The translations under genes were made by a program, and so were the position numbers. The notes under the pieces were generated by a model that ran no database searches, was not told the origin of the DNA, and saw only the letters and a list, made by a program, of their open reading frames with translations. From the NCBI GenBank assembly GCA_028686345.1, contig JAQUCE010000004.1, positions 1 through 64,000 on the forward strand: 64,000 nt of DNA, written 5' to 3'. Every line of letters starts with the position of its first letter. The first letter of the stretch is position 1. Shown one piece after another: positions 19,085 to 27,115 of this stretch. The stretch comes from Kiritimatiellia bacterium (GTDB lineage: Bacteria; Verrucomicrobiota; Kiritimatiellia; RFP12; UBA1067).

Positions 19085-19240
19085 GTAGCTCCGATTTCCA
19101 ATCGGACATCTCCGGTTGGAAACCGGACCTACTGAGGTCGGCTACGCCGTTGGTTGACGGTGGCGACGACGATACTGGCGGACGAGCCCACGCATGATGC
19201 CAATCGTCGGTCAACATCATCGCACAGCTTCGTCAACTGA
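19085..19240. repeat. Double-hairpin composite element, copy 1
   Basis: GTAGCTCCGATTTCCAATCG..CCGGTTGGAAACCGGACCTAC (19085-19132) contains two hairpins and has near-mirror ends. It is followed by 'gttgacggtggcgacgacgatactgg.cggacgagccc' and 'cgtcggtcaacatcatcgcacag'. The reverse complement of 24380-24534 is nearly the same over the whole length. Shorter or diverged relatives lie at 54864-55030 and 62202-62330. The rest of the gap 19013-19390 holds only a promoter. Confidence 0.85.
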
Positions 19241-19266
19241 TTACGAATTATTTCATCTGCATTCGC

Positions 19267-19295
19267 TTGACATCCTCACGCAGTAATCTTATCAT
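19267..19295 (+). promoter_or_regulatory. Strong sigma70-type promoter for the isomerase gene
   Basis: TTGACA (19267-19272, 6/6), a 17-bp spacer and TATCAT (19290-19295, 5/6), about 95 bp upstream of the start at 19391. The -10 is the same TATCAT as at 8878. Confidence 0.65.
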
Positions 19296-19390
19296 TAATA
19301 ACATTCTGAGTGAACTTGAATTAATTTTGGCATATTTGTCTGAGGCAAATACAGTTGGGCGGATTTGAAAAAAATAAGCGGGAGGAATTG

Positions 19391-20341
19391 ATGAAAAGGC
19401 GAATGTTTTTGAAAGGATCAGCAGTGGCGGGAGTAACAACATTGTGCGGCAGCGGGGCAGCCAAAGCAGCGGAGAGCTGGATGCCTAAATTAAAAGCACC
19501 GGAGCAGCAGGCTAAGCTTAACCTCTGCTTGCAGTGGGGCGGTATCCCCGGCAGCGAAATGACACAGAAGTTGGATTTTCTTGAGGCCAATGGGTTCAGT
19601 GCTGTGGAGATTCCCTCCGGCAATTGGCCGATTGAGAATTGCGAGGCCATGATTCAGGCCATGAAGGGTCGTAAGCTGTTCCTTGCAACCGCCTGCGGAC
19701 CGAGCGATTTTTCCTATGCTGAGCCTGAGAAGCGCGAGGCAGAGGTGCAGAAGTTCCTGCCTGTTCTTGAGGCGCTCGGTAAAATGAAATCGGTAGGATT
19801 GATCATCTGTCCCGCACGCGGCAAGCTGAGTGAGCCTGGCCGCTTGAGCGCTAAGGAGTTGCGCAAGGACTTTGTTGAGAATACTGGTCGCCGTCTGGCA
19901 GAGCACGCGCACAAACACGGCACATCGATTGTGCTTGAGCCGTTGCGCCGTAATGAGACCCCCTTCCTGCGTCAGGTGGCCGATGGTGCCGCGATTGCAC
20001 GCGATACTGGGCCCGGATGCACGGTGATGGGTGATTTTTGGCATATGCAGTTGGAGGAGACCAGCTTTATGGGCGCGTTTATCAGTGCCGGTAAATTGCT
20101 CACACATGTGCATATTGCGGGCTTGAAAGAGCGTATTATCCCTGGTGTGCACGCCGAGGCGGATAACTATGTGGATGGATTCAAGGGGCTGAAGCTGCTT
20201 GGCTACCAGGGGGCAGTGAGCTTTGAGGGCGGCTGGCCCAAGAATCCCGCTGATCCTAAGAAGGGGCTCCCGGAGGAGGAGCGCATCCGGCTGATCCGCA
20301 ATATGGTGAAACTGCTCCAAGAGCAGTGGGCCATGGCTTGA
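19391..20341 (+). CDS. Sugar phosphate isomerase/epimerase family protein with Tat-like leader
   Basis: Xylose-isomerase-like TIM barrel (AP_endonuc_2 fold), resembling hydroxypyruvate isomerase-type proteins. The 316-aa product begins MKRRMFLKGSAVAGVTTLCG, a twin-arginine-like leader as in many PVC catabolic enzymes, so a periplasmic location is possible. Barrel strands with likely metal ligands include SIVLEPLRRNETPF (Glu), GCTVMGDFWHMQLEE (Asp, His), LTHVHIAGLKERIIPG (His) and AVSFEGGWPKN (Glu). The start at 19391 is chosen over 19355 because GGGAGG stands 6 bases before it. The gene after it is an oxidoreductase with a similar leader 142 bp away; the pair is a common sugar-catabolism combination. 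The substrate is unknown. Confidence 0.8.
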   Translation: MKRRMFLKGSAVAGVTTLCGSGAAKAAESWMPKLKAPEQQAKLNLCLQWGGIPGSEMTQKLDFLEANGFSAVEIPSGNWPIENCEAMIQAMKGRKLFLATACGPSDFSYAEPEKREAEVQKFLPVLEALGKMKSVGLIICPARGKLSEPGRLSAKELRKDFVENTGRRLAEHAHKHGTSIVLEPLRRNETPFLRQVADGAAIARDTGPGCTVMGDFWHMQLEETSFMGAFISAGKLLTHVHIAGLKERIIPGVHAEADNYVDGFKGLKLLGYQGAVSFEGGWPKNPADPKKGLPEEERIRLIRNMVKLLQEQWAMA

Positions 20342-20350
20342 TGGGAAGAA

Positions 20351-20459
20351 GTTCTAGAGTTCTAGAGTTCTAAAGTTCTAAAGTGAAGATACCGCTGGAC
20401 AGATAACTTTTCAGGCAAGAACAAGTAATTATTTTTCTCGCCGCCTAAGCGGCTAAAGT
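20351..20459. repeat. 8-bp tandem repeat plus dispersed AT repeat
   Basis: Four 8-bp units of GTTCTAGA/GTTCTAAA (20351-20382) are followed by a diverged member of the family seen at 8622 ('aacttttcaggcaagaacaagtaattatttttctcgccgcctaagcggctaaa', about 20405-20457). These fill the space between the isomerase and oxidoreductase genes. Confidence 0.75.
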
Positions 20460-20483
20460 GTACAAAAAAGGAGAGTAAACATA

Positions 20484-21752
20484 ATGAATCGTCGTTCATT
20501 TATTAAAAATTCAGCTGTTTTTTCAGCTATGGCGGCCGCTGCGCCGTCAATTGTCAGTGCGCAAGGTTCGGCCCGTGAGTTTAAGGTGGGTTTGATCGGT
20601 GCAGGCGGGCGCGGTAATGGCGCAACCAAGGATTTGATGGAGGCCGCCAAGAATTTGGGGCACAGCGTTAAGGTTGTCGCTGTTGCTGATTTCTTTGAAG
20701 ATAAGGCCAAAAAATCCGCTGCCAGCTTCGGCTGTCCCGAGAATAGGGCTTTTGGCGGGGCAAAGGGCTACCACCAGGTACTGGCAACTGATTGTGATGT
20801 CGTTGTTCTGGCCGCTCCCCCTTGCTTCCGTCCGCAACACTTTGAAGCAGCTGTCAAGGCTGGCAAAAATGTGTTCGCTGAAAAGCCGGTGGCTGTTGAT
20901 GGCGCGGGTGTGCGCCAGTTCATTGCCGCCGCCGCTGAGGCTAAAGCCAAAAAGCTGGCGGTTGTGGCTGGAACCCAGCGCCGCCATCAGGGCGTCTATC
21001 TGCAGAAAGCCAAGTTGCTTGAGTCCGGTAAAATCGGGCAGATCACCGGTGGCGCGGTTTACTGGAATATGGGTGCCCTTTGGGTGCGCGACCGCCGTCC
21101 GGATGACACCAACGCCGGTTATCTGGCCAACAACTGGGTCAACTGGATTGAGATCTCCGGTGACCACATTGTTGAGCAGCATGTGCATCAGCTCGACGTG
21201 GTGAACTGGTACCTGGGGCGTATCCCGGTCAAGGCCACCGCGATCGGTGCGCGTCACCGCCGCCGTTCCGGCAACCAGTATGATTGCTTCAGCGTTGACT
21301 TTGATTATGGCGATGGGGTGCATATTCACAGTATGTGCCGCCAGATCTCCGGCACGTCAAATAATGTCAGTGAGCATTTCCGCACACACAACTGTGAGTT
21401 TATGGGCGGTGCACGGGAGGTCAAGCTGCTGGACGGCACAAAGCTGGAGTTGGAGGATTGCGGGCACACCGGCAACCCCTATGTACATGAGCACGAAAAC
21501 CTGCTCAAGAGCATCGTGAGCGGTGATGTGCTGAACGAAGGTGAGCAGGTGGCGCTCTCCTGCGCCACAGCGATCCTCGGACGTATCGCCGCTTACACCG
21601 GACAGACAGTGCTGATGTCCAAGTTCCTGGAACCCAAGGGTAATGATCCGGATTATTATAAGCAGAGTTGTGTTCCCTCAGCAGCTGACTTCGAGAAGGA
21701 TGGCGATGTGACGCTACCTCCTGAGAATGTCGCCCCGGTGCCGGGCAAATAA
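20484..21752 (+). CDS. Gfo/Idh/MocA family oxidoreductase with Tat-like leader
   Basis: NAD(P)-dependent sugar or inositol dehydrogenase-type protein of 422 aa. The leader MNRRSFIKNSAVFSAMAAAAPSIVSA has the R-R-x-F-[IL]-K Tat pattern. The Rossmann glycine motif is VGLIGAGGRGNG (about residue 35-46), and the family motif NVFAEKPVAVD (about 132-142, catalytic Lys) is intact. The C-terminal alpha/beta domain has HIVEQHVHQLDVVNWYLG, typical of the exported PVC subgroup. RBS AAGGAGAG lies 10 bases upstream. A strong hairpin terminator follows at 21791. It probably acts with the upstream isomerase on the same glycan-derived sugar. Confidence 0.88.
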   Translation: MNRRSFIKNSAVFSAMAAAAPSIVSAQGSAREFKVGLIGAGGRGNGATKDLMEAAKNLGHSVKVVAVADFFEDKAKKSAASFGCPENRAFGGAKGYHQVLATDCDVVVLAAPPCFRPQHFEAAVKAGKNVFAEKPVAVDGAGVRQFIAAAAEAKAKKLAVVAGTQRRHQGVYLQKAKLLESGKIGQITGGAVYWNMGALWVRDRRPDDTNAGYLANNWVNWIEISGDHIVEQHVHQLDVVNWYLGRIPVKATAIGARHRRRSGNQYDCFSVDFDYGDGVHIHSMCRQISGTSNNVSEHFRTHNCEFMGGAREVKLLDGTKLELEDCGHTGNPYVHEHENLLKSIVSGDVLNEGEQVALSCATAILGRIAAYTGQTVLMSKFLEPKGNDPDYYKQSCVPSAADFEKDGDVTLPPENVAPVPGK

Positions 21753-21790
21753 ATACTCAGCGGGCAAGGCCCGTGCGGTAGTTTGAAGAC

Positions 21791-21823
21791 AAAGGGGTGA
21801 AGTGCAAACTTCACCCCTTTTTT
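21791..21823. terminator. Bidirectional intrinsic terminator
   Basis: AAAGGGGTGAAG, loop TGCAAA, CTTCACCCCTTT with further Ts forms a 12-bp perfect stem with an A tract on one side and a T tract on the other. It separates the convergent oxidoreductase and sulfatase genes and can serve both. Confidence 0.92.
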
Positions 21824-21835
21824 GACTCCTTCAGC

Positions 21836-23887
21836 TCACTCAATCCGCACATCGGCGAACTGAATGGTTTGGATTTTGTCGCCTAGGTGGCAGGTCAGCA
21901 GCGCGCCCTCCGCCGCATAATCTTTTTTGGGGATACCGGTGATCTCAACTCTTTTCCACTCGTCACCACACTCAATCTTTTGGTATCCAATCCTGATAAA
22001 CGGGGCGGTTGCGCTCTGGAAAACGGCATGAATAACACCTGTGCCGCTGCTGCGGCAGTAGAAGCTGAGCTTGTATTGCGTACCCTGTTTGAGTTCAATG
22101 GCAATCGGACGTTTGTAGGCTGCCTGAGAGCGTTGCGCTGGTTTTTTATGTACAGTGACCTCATGGGCGCTCTTAAAACGATCATGTGATTCAGGGACAA
22201 CCCTGCAAGTGCAAAACTCACCCTGCCCGTTGAGCCGGATGCCTTTCATGCCATTTTCAACCTTGCTTTCGTCCTCGAAAACGAAAAGCCCGGTGTGCTG
22301 CGCCACGTCGGTTGCTTTGAACTCATTTTCAAACTCACGCACAATTGCAGCGTGTTCCTGTGAAGCTGCCAGATTGACGGTTTCCATCGGGTCGTTCTCG
22401 TAGTCATAGAGTTCAGTGGCTACCAGCAAGCCTGCGCGTTCACCCTTGCGGTAGTCCATCTGGAGCCATTTGACGTAGCGGTGACGCTTGTCGCGCAGAG
22501 TGTAACCCATGGCCGGCATGCCGTTCACGGTACGCGGGTATTGCGAGAGGATGGCACTGCGCATAGAGGCCGCCGGCTCCCGCAGCAGGGGTGTCAGGTC
22601 GAGGCCCTGAACACACTCAGGCAGGGGCAGGCCGGCCAAGGCGCAGAGGGTTGGGAAGATGTCGATATGCCCGGTGGGGCTGGCGCAGCGCTGCCCGCCT
22701 TTCAAGCCGGGGGCCGCTATGATCAAGGGAGAACGCACGGCCTGCTCGTAGTTGGTGTGCTTGCACCACTGACCATGGTCACCGATGTGCCAGCCGTGGT
22801 CACCCCACAGGCAGATAATGGTGTTTTCCGCAATTCCCAGCCTCTCGACTTTATCAAGCAGGCGCCCGATTTGCGCATCCACATAGGAGACGCAGGCTCG
22901 ATAGCCGTGAATCAGCTGCTTTTGCTGGTCAACGCTCAGGCCGCCCTCCGCGGTTGTTGGCATGTCGCTGTAGGAGCGTAGTTCGCCATAGTTGCGGTTG
23001 TAGGCGAACTCCGGGCTGTGCTGTGCCATGTCCTGGAAGGGATGAACCTGGATCTCCTCGCGCTTGTACATGTCCCAGTATTTTCTGGGTGCAACAAAGG
23101 GCAGATGCGGTTTGAGATACCCCACCGAGAGGAAGAACGGCTTGTCGCCGAGGGCGAGTTTATCGAGCAGAGCGCAAGCCGCGTCGGTCATCGCGCCGTC
23201 ATAGTAGGCCGCATCCGGGAGATCGGTGTCAAGGCACTCGGTAGCAGGCGCTGTCATGGGCCCGCCGACTTTGGTCATGGCAATCTTACGGGCGCCGCCG
23301 CTGCGGAATTTCTGCCCGCGAACGTCCTTCTGCCCGAGCGCGTAAGCGCGCTGTGTCTCCGGGTGGAGATAGCCCCCGGTTGGCAGACCGTATTTTGTGG
23401 GGGTCAGCGTAATTGCCTGTGAGTTATAGCGTATCGACCAGGAGGGGGCATCGTACTTGCCGTCTGTGCACCCCGGGTTGTGGTAGGTTTTGCCAATTCC
23501 GGTTGTCTCATAGCCCTGCTGGATCAGGTATTGCGGCAGGGTCAGAATATCGGGGTTGACGCTGCGCATCGGCGTATCCAGATCCCAGACTCCGGTGCTG
23601 TCTGGATAGCGGCTGGTCATTAGGCTGGCCCGCGTTGGGCCGCAGACCGCCTGCTGGCAGGCATTGTTCAGAAAGGTGGTACCCTTTTGCGCAAGGCGGT
23701 CGAGGTTGGGCGTAATGATCTGCGGGTGGCCGTAGCACCCCATCAGTGGCTTTAGATCATCAACTGGAATCATCAGGATATTGGGACGTTTTTTACGATC
23801 CTGGGCATTGGCAGGTGGTATGTTCAAAAGTGTAAAGGCCCCACAGGCGCTGAGGGTGCCGGCGAGAAAGCTTCTTCTGTTGATCAT
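21836..23887 (-). CDS. Secreted type I sulfatase (iduronate-2-sulfatase-like) with C-terminal extension
   Basis: Formylglycine-dependent arylsulfatase of 683 aa. The leader MINRRSFLAGTLSACGAFTLL is Tat-like. The metal-site DD is in NILMIPVDDLKPLMGCYG, and the active-site motif is C82-G-P-T-R86; Cys82 would be oxidised to formylglycine by FGE or an anaerobic maturase. KPFFLSVGYLKPHLPFVAP and LWGDHGWHIGDHGQWCKHTNYE supply the other metal and substrate residues of the S1_7 type. After about residue 560 a beta-rich tail (LKQGTQYKLSFYCRSSGTGVIHAVFQ) resembles a CBM_4_9-type sandwich. ATG 23887 is preferred to 23899 because GGAG sits 8 bases upstream. TTGACT and TATAAA (15-bp gap, about 23944-23970) may be its promoter. 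It presumably desulfates polysaccharide handled by neighbouring enzymes. Confidence 0.9.
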   Translation of the reverse strand: MINRRSFLAGTLSACGAFTLLNIPPANAQDRKKRPNILMIPVDDLKPLMGCYGHPQIITPNLDRLAQKGTTFLNNACQQAVCGPTRASLMTSRYPDSTGVWDLDTPMRSVNPDILTLPQYLIQQGYETTGIGKTYHNPGCTDGKYDAPSWSIRYNSQAITLTPTKYGLPTGGYLHPETQRAYALGQKDVRGQKFRSGGARKIAMTKVGGPMTAPATECLDTDLPDAAYYDGAMTDAACALLDKLALGDKPFFLSVGYLKPHLPFVAPRKYWDMYKREEIQVHPFQDMAQHSPEFAYNRNYGELRSYSDMPTTAEGGLSVDQQKQLIHGYRACVSYVDAQIGRLLDKVERLGIAENTIICLWGDHGWHIGDHGQWCKHTNYEQAVRSPLIIAAPGLKGGQRCASPTGHIDIFPTLCALAGLPLPECVQGLDLTPLLREPAASMRSAILSQYPRTVNGMPAMGYTLRDKRHRYVKWLQMDYRKGERAGLLVATELYDYENDPMETVNLAASQEHAAIVREFENEFKATDVAQHTGLFVFEDESKVENGMKGIRLNGQGEFCTCRVVPESHDRFKSAHEVTVHKKPAQRSQAAYKRPIAIELKQGTQYKLSFYCRSSGTGVIHAVFQSATAPFIRIGYQKIECGDEWKRVEITGIPKKDYAAEGALLTCHLGDKIQTIQFADVRIE

Positions 23888-24060
23888 GGTTTGCTCCATA
23901 AGTAACTGTCACAGAGTATAAATAACCCCGATATTGCGCGAAGTTTATAGTGCCGCGGCGCTAAAGTCAAGCGCAAGTGTGTTGTCTTCTAGCAAAAAAA
24001 TGGGTGTTAAGTAAATTGGGCAGCGTGCTGGTTTTGAATATGATCGGATGCCTGGCAATA

Positions 24061-24415
24061 ATCCACCGCATAGCGGCGGATATACTTCGCAGCCATCCAC
24101 CGCATAGCGGCGGATATACTTCGCAGCCATCCACCGCATAGCGGCGGATATACTTCGCAGCCATCCACCGCATAGCGGCGGATATACTGTGTTGTTTTCA
24201 GTATGTCCGCCGCTATGCGGTGGACACCCATTTTTCACCTCTAAGATTTTTCACCTCAAAAGCAACGCAGCGCGTTTATTCCACTCCGACAAAGTTAACG
24301 ACAAAGTTTGCGCTTGCGCTGAAAGGTCGTTCGCGTGGCGCGGTGGAGGCCGAGCCCTGCCGCTGCGTCCGACGATACTGTGCGACGATGTTGACCGACG
24401 ATGTTGACCGACGAT
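24061..24415. repeat. Composite dispersed element, copy 2, with 34-bp x 4 tandem array
   Basis: Four copies of a 34-bp unit begin at 24061, 24095, 24129 and 24163; each contains CCACCGCATAGCGGCGGA and then 'tatacttcgcagcc'. The fourth copy runs into a hairpin with arms 24164-24189 and 24199-24224 (26 bp, one mismatch, loop of 9). Then come 'tttttcacct' twice, 'ccactccgacaaagtt', and the 'ggcgcggtggaggcc' block. It is the inverted counterpart of 8366-8634. Small ORFs on the minus strand here (such as one repeating YIRRYAVDG) are products of the repeat, not genes. Confidence 0.9.
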
Positions 24416-24534
24416 TGGGATCATGCGCGGGCTCGTCCACCAGCATCGTCGCCGCCACCGTCAATCGAAGGCGCGGTCGACCGTCTGTAGGTCCGGTTTC
24501 CAACCGGACATGTCCGATTGGAAATCGGAGCTAC
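24380..24534. repeat. Double-hairpin composite element, copy 2 (inverted relative to 19085)
   Basis: It contains 'gtgcgacgatgttgaccgacg' with an extra internal duplication of 'atgttgaccgacg', then 'ggctcgtccaccagcatcgtcgccgccaccgtcaa', and the two-hairpin block 24487-24534 (GTAGGTCCGGTTTCCAACCG .. GATTGGAAATCGGAGCTAC). Confidence 0.85.
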
Positions 24535-24563
24535 GCCGCACACGGCAGGGCTAGGCAATAAGT

Positions 24564-24692
24564 CTTGCACAGCAGCGTTTGTTACTAAGGCAGCGGGTGT
24601 CTAACCACTAATTTTTCAGTGAACGCGAAGACCTCGCGCGCACTGATAAACTCAACTTGGTTGCCTGCCTGTGCGTAGCACGCAGACAGGCG
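24564..24692. repeat. Two further dispersed repeats
   Basis: 24564-24652 (inverted) matches 55089-55170, sharing 'cactgaaaa.tt..tggtta', 'cccgctgc.ttagtaa' and 'aaacgctgc'. At 24661-24692 the hairpin GCCTGCCTGTGCG-TAG-CACGCAGACAGGC resembles the one at 48536-48573. Together with 24061-24534 they fill the 818-bp gap before the adenine deaminase gene. Confidence 0.7.
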
Positions 24693-24705
24693 GCGACTAG
24701 CTGCT

Positions 24706-26382
24706 TTAGTCGTGTGAAGTTTTTGTGTTACCAGTGACTTTCTTCTTGGTCAGCAAATCTGTGTGCGTGAAGGTTTTCACGTTAAAGAGCCCTTTGTCAG
24801 TGAGTTTTAGCTCAGGGATCACAGGCAGGGCCATGAACGAGAGTGTCATGAAGGGTGCTTTGAGCGGAGAGCCCAGGATTTTTGCCAGGCGGTCGCAGTC
24901 AGAGTACTGCCGTGCCACCGCTTCAACCGGTTCGGGTGAGATCAACCCGGCCAGCGGCAGCGGCAGTACGGCAATCACCTTGGCATTGTCGCTGGTCACG
25001 GCTAAGCCTCCCTGATGCGCGATGACCTCGTTGATGGCAGTTATAATCGCAATATCTGATGCGCCGGCCGCGATGATGTTGTGTGAGTCGTGCGTTACAC
25101 TGGAGGCAATGGCCCCGCGTTTAATACCCAAGCCAGTGATAAACGCCACGGCGGGTTTGGCTGGGTGATAGCGGTTATAAACAACCAGTTTTATGATATC
25201 CTTTTCAATGTCGCTTACAATTAAACCATCTTTGATTTTAGGTTCAGCGACCAGCCGGTTGGTGATGAGGGTGCCCTCATTGACCTTGATCACATTGATT
25301 CGGTATCCGGTTTTAGCCGGGATCTGTAGCGCCTTCCAGGAGATAGGGGTGGCATGAAAATTATTTTTAATCTCCGGCACTCCCAGCGGAAGGGAGGAAA
25401 TTCCATTTTTAACAACACATTCGCCTTTAATCCATACCTCCAGCGGGCGGAAGGTGTTGAAGTTATCCACCAGTATAAAATCCGCTGGATCGTTCAACTG
25501 CAGCAGCCCGACCGGAAGGTTGTAGTGTTGCACCGGGTTGACACAGGCCGCCTGAATAATGGAGTGGATTGAGATGCCCTTTCTATATGCGGTGGCGGCC
25601 ATTGTGTTGATATGACCGGTGAGCAGATCATCGGGGTGCTTATCATCGCTGCAGAACATACAGCTCTCCGGGTGGCGCGCAATCAGCGGCAGCAGGTGTT
25701 CGTAGTGCCCTGCGGCCGACCCGTGGCGCAGCATGATGGTCATGCCGCAGTTGATCTTCTCCGCAGCTTCGGCAAAGCTGAGGCTTTCATGATCAGTGGT
25801 GATGCCTGCCGCAATATATTTTTTAAGATCCTTCCCGCCTAACCCGGGAGCGTGCCCGTCAATGGGTTTATTCAGATCGCGCGCGGCTTGCAGTTTTTCG
25901 AGCACATCCGGGGCACCCCGGATTACACCGGGGAAATCCATCATCTCCGCCAGATGCGTGACCTCTTTTTTTTTCAACAGTGTGCGGATATCCTCGATGT
26001 CCAGCTCCGCGCCGGCGGTCTCGAAAGGGGTGGAAGGCACGCAGGAGGGTGCCCCGAAGCCAAAGACAAACGGCGTTTGTTTTGCCATCCGAATCATCAG
26101 CCTGACACCCTCAATGCCGAGCACATTGGCGATCTCGTGGGGATCAGCGACAGCGGCGACGGTGCCGTGCCGACTGGCCGCATTGGCAAACGCGGCGGGG
26201 GTCAGCATTGAACTTTCAATATGCACATGCGCGTCAATAAAACCTGGAATAATAAACACCGGGTCCGGATTGCTGTCAGGAATGATCTCTGCGATTCTGC
26301 CGTTTTTGGAGATAAAAACTATTGCGCCATAGCTGATCTTGCGAATGGGATCAAAGAGCGTGCCGGAAACTGATTTTTTCAT
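24706..26382 (-). CDS. ade: Adenine deaminase
   Basis: Hydrolyses adenine to hypoxanthine and ammonia for purine salvage, in the cytoplasm, with a metal centre. The 558-aa product has the amidohydrolase metal motif PGFIDAHVHIESSML (His52, His54), VADPHEIANVLG, the strand DGHAPGLGGKDLKKYIAAGI, the DHES site and CSDDKHPDDLL (metal Asp region). The C-terminal Ade-specific domain (GLAVTSDNAKVIAVLPLPLAGLIS) is complete. ATG 26382 is chosen because the family motif spacing fits and the upstream extension (from 26490) is basic, non-conserved and overlaps repeat DNA; its RBS (AAGG) is weak. It lies downstream of a transporter and a small membrane protein on the same strand but is separated from them by about 340 bp of repeats. 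Confidence 0.93.
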   Translation of the reverse strand: MKKSVSGTLFDPIRKISYGAIVFISKNGRIAEIIPDSNPDPVFIIPGFIDAHVHIESSMLTPAAFANAASRHGTVAAVADPHEIANVLGIEGVRLMIRMAKQTPFVFGFGAPSCVPSTPFETAGAELDIEDIRTLLKKKEVTHLAEMMDFPGVIRGAPDVLEKLQAARDLNKPIDGHAPGLGGKDLKKYIAAGITTDHESLSFAEAAEKINCGMTIMLRHGSAAGHYEHLLPLIARHPESCMFCSDDKHPDDLLTGHINTMAATAYRKGISIHSIIQAACVNPVQHYNLPVGLLQLNDPADFILVDNFNTFRPLEVWIKGECVVKNGISSLPLGVPEIKNNFHATPISWKALQIPAKTGYRINVIKVNEGTLITNRLVAEPKIKDGLIVSDIEKDIIKLVVYNRYHPAKPAVAFITGLGIKRGAIASSVTHDSHNIIAAGASDIAIITAINEVIAHQGGLAVTSDNAKVIAVLPLPLAGLISPEPVEAVARQYSDCDRLAKILGSPLKAPFMTLSFMALPVIPELKLTDKGLFNVKTFTHTDLLTKKKVTGNTKTSHD

Positions 26383-26427
26383 GGCCTTATCATAGCGTTT
26401 ATTGCGCGTGAGTGACACCTCAAAAAC

Positions 26428-26690
26428 GAATTGTTCTTTCAGAAAAGTTGTCGATCGAGTGATAACTCGCCGCCTTTGACGAACAACCACCCGGTGTTCG
26501 CTAATTGTTTCGTAGAAGCAACCCTACACCTCTGGGCGCGCCTTTCACGAGCCTCTTACAAAATGCCGCTCGTAGAGCGGCTCCTACACCGAACGGCAAT
26601 CCTTGCGTTCCGCAGTGCAGCGCATGTGTAGTAGCCGCTCTATGTCGCGGCAGCCCATCTTTTGTAGTCGCCCGCATAGCGAACGACTTC
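26428..26690. repeat. Repeat-filled gap: AT repeat, BIME-like element and further motifs
   Basis: A diverged 'gaattgttctttcagaaaagttgtc' copy (26428-26460) is followed by the BIME-like element 26565-26650 (GCCGCTCGTAGAGCGGC, 'tcctacaccgaac' .. 'gcgcatgtgtagtagccgctctatg'), the full-length counterpart of 8684-8758. 'gtcgcccgcatagcgaacgac' at about 26669-26689 recalls the inverted repeat at 4.5 kb. No gene is seen in 26383-26722. Confidence 0.75.
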
Positions 26691-26722
26691 CTTGTTCCGC
26701 GCCGTGCGCGGATCGCACCGCG

Positions 26723-27001
26723 TCACCCCCTTACCTTATCCAGCCTGCTGTTGCGGGCGTAGATCATCAGATCAACGAAAATCAACGTTGCGTTGAGAAC
26801 ATAGAGCCAGACCACGCCGTCAATTTCGCTCTGCCACCAGAGTTTATGGGTCAACCCGGAGATATAACCGAGGAGCACCACCAGCAGAAAAAAAAGACTT
26901 TTACCTTTGCTGGTGCGCGATCGCCATGATTTGATGATCGAAAGTGGCCAGGCCAGGCCAAAACACAGGAGCATGATAGCTTCAAAAATCGGGAATTTCA
27001 T
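26723..27001 (-). CDS. Small three-helix membrane protein, PQ-loop/SemiSWEET-like
   Basis: The 92-aa product (ATG 27001; a longer frame from 27106 adds residues without a hydrophobic pattern) has three predicted membrane helices: EAIMLLCFGLAWPLSII, SLFFLLVVLLGYISGLTH and WLYVLNATLIFVDLMIY. The loop PLSIIKSWRSRTSKGKSLFF resembles the PQ-loop signature 'P..I.K..++KS.+G.S'. Proteins of this size and pattern dimerise to form sugar or solute pores in the SemiSWEET group, but this assignment is by motif only. It is 115 bp downstream of a sodium:solute symporter gene on the same strand, so joint expression is likely. Confidence 0.6.
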   Translation of the reverse strand: MKFPIFEAIMLLCFGLAWPLSIIKSWRSRTSKGKSLFFLLVVLLGYISGLTHKLWWQSEIDGVVWLYVLNATLIFVDLMIYARNSRLDKVRG

Positions 27002-27115
27002 AGACGGCCCTTGATGGGAGATGTGAGTGACGGGAGATGTGAAGTGCACTATTCTCTCAGCTCCCGTCGCGAAACACAAGTGTAATGAGTGGCGTATGTT
27101 TTGCAAAAAGCCGCT

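Noticed and set aside
19490-20320. 276-aa minus-strand ORF opposite the isomerase
   Set aside because: The plus strand encodes a complete TIM-barrel protein with RBS and promoter; the antisense frame has none of these.
24061-24196. CRISPR array
   Set aside because: The four 34-bp units are directly adjacent without spacers, and no cas genes are nearby.
24007-24238. Minus-strand ORFs with repeated YIRRYAVDG-like peptide
   Set aside because: They arise from reading the 34-bp array and hairpin in several frames, lack an RBS, and the same DNA is non-coding at 8.5 kb.
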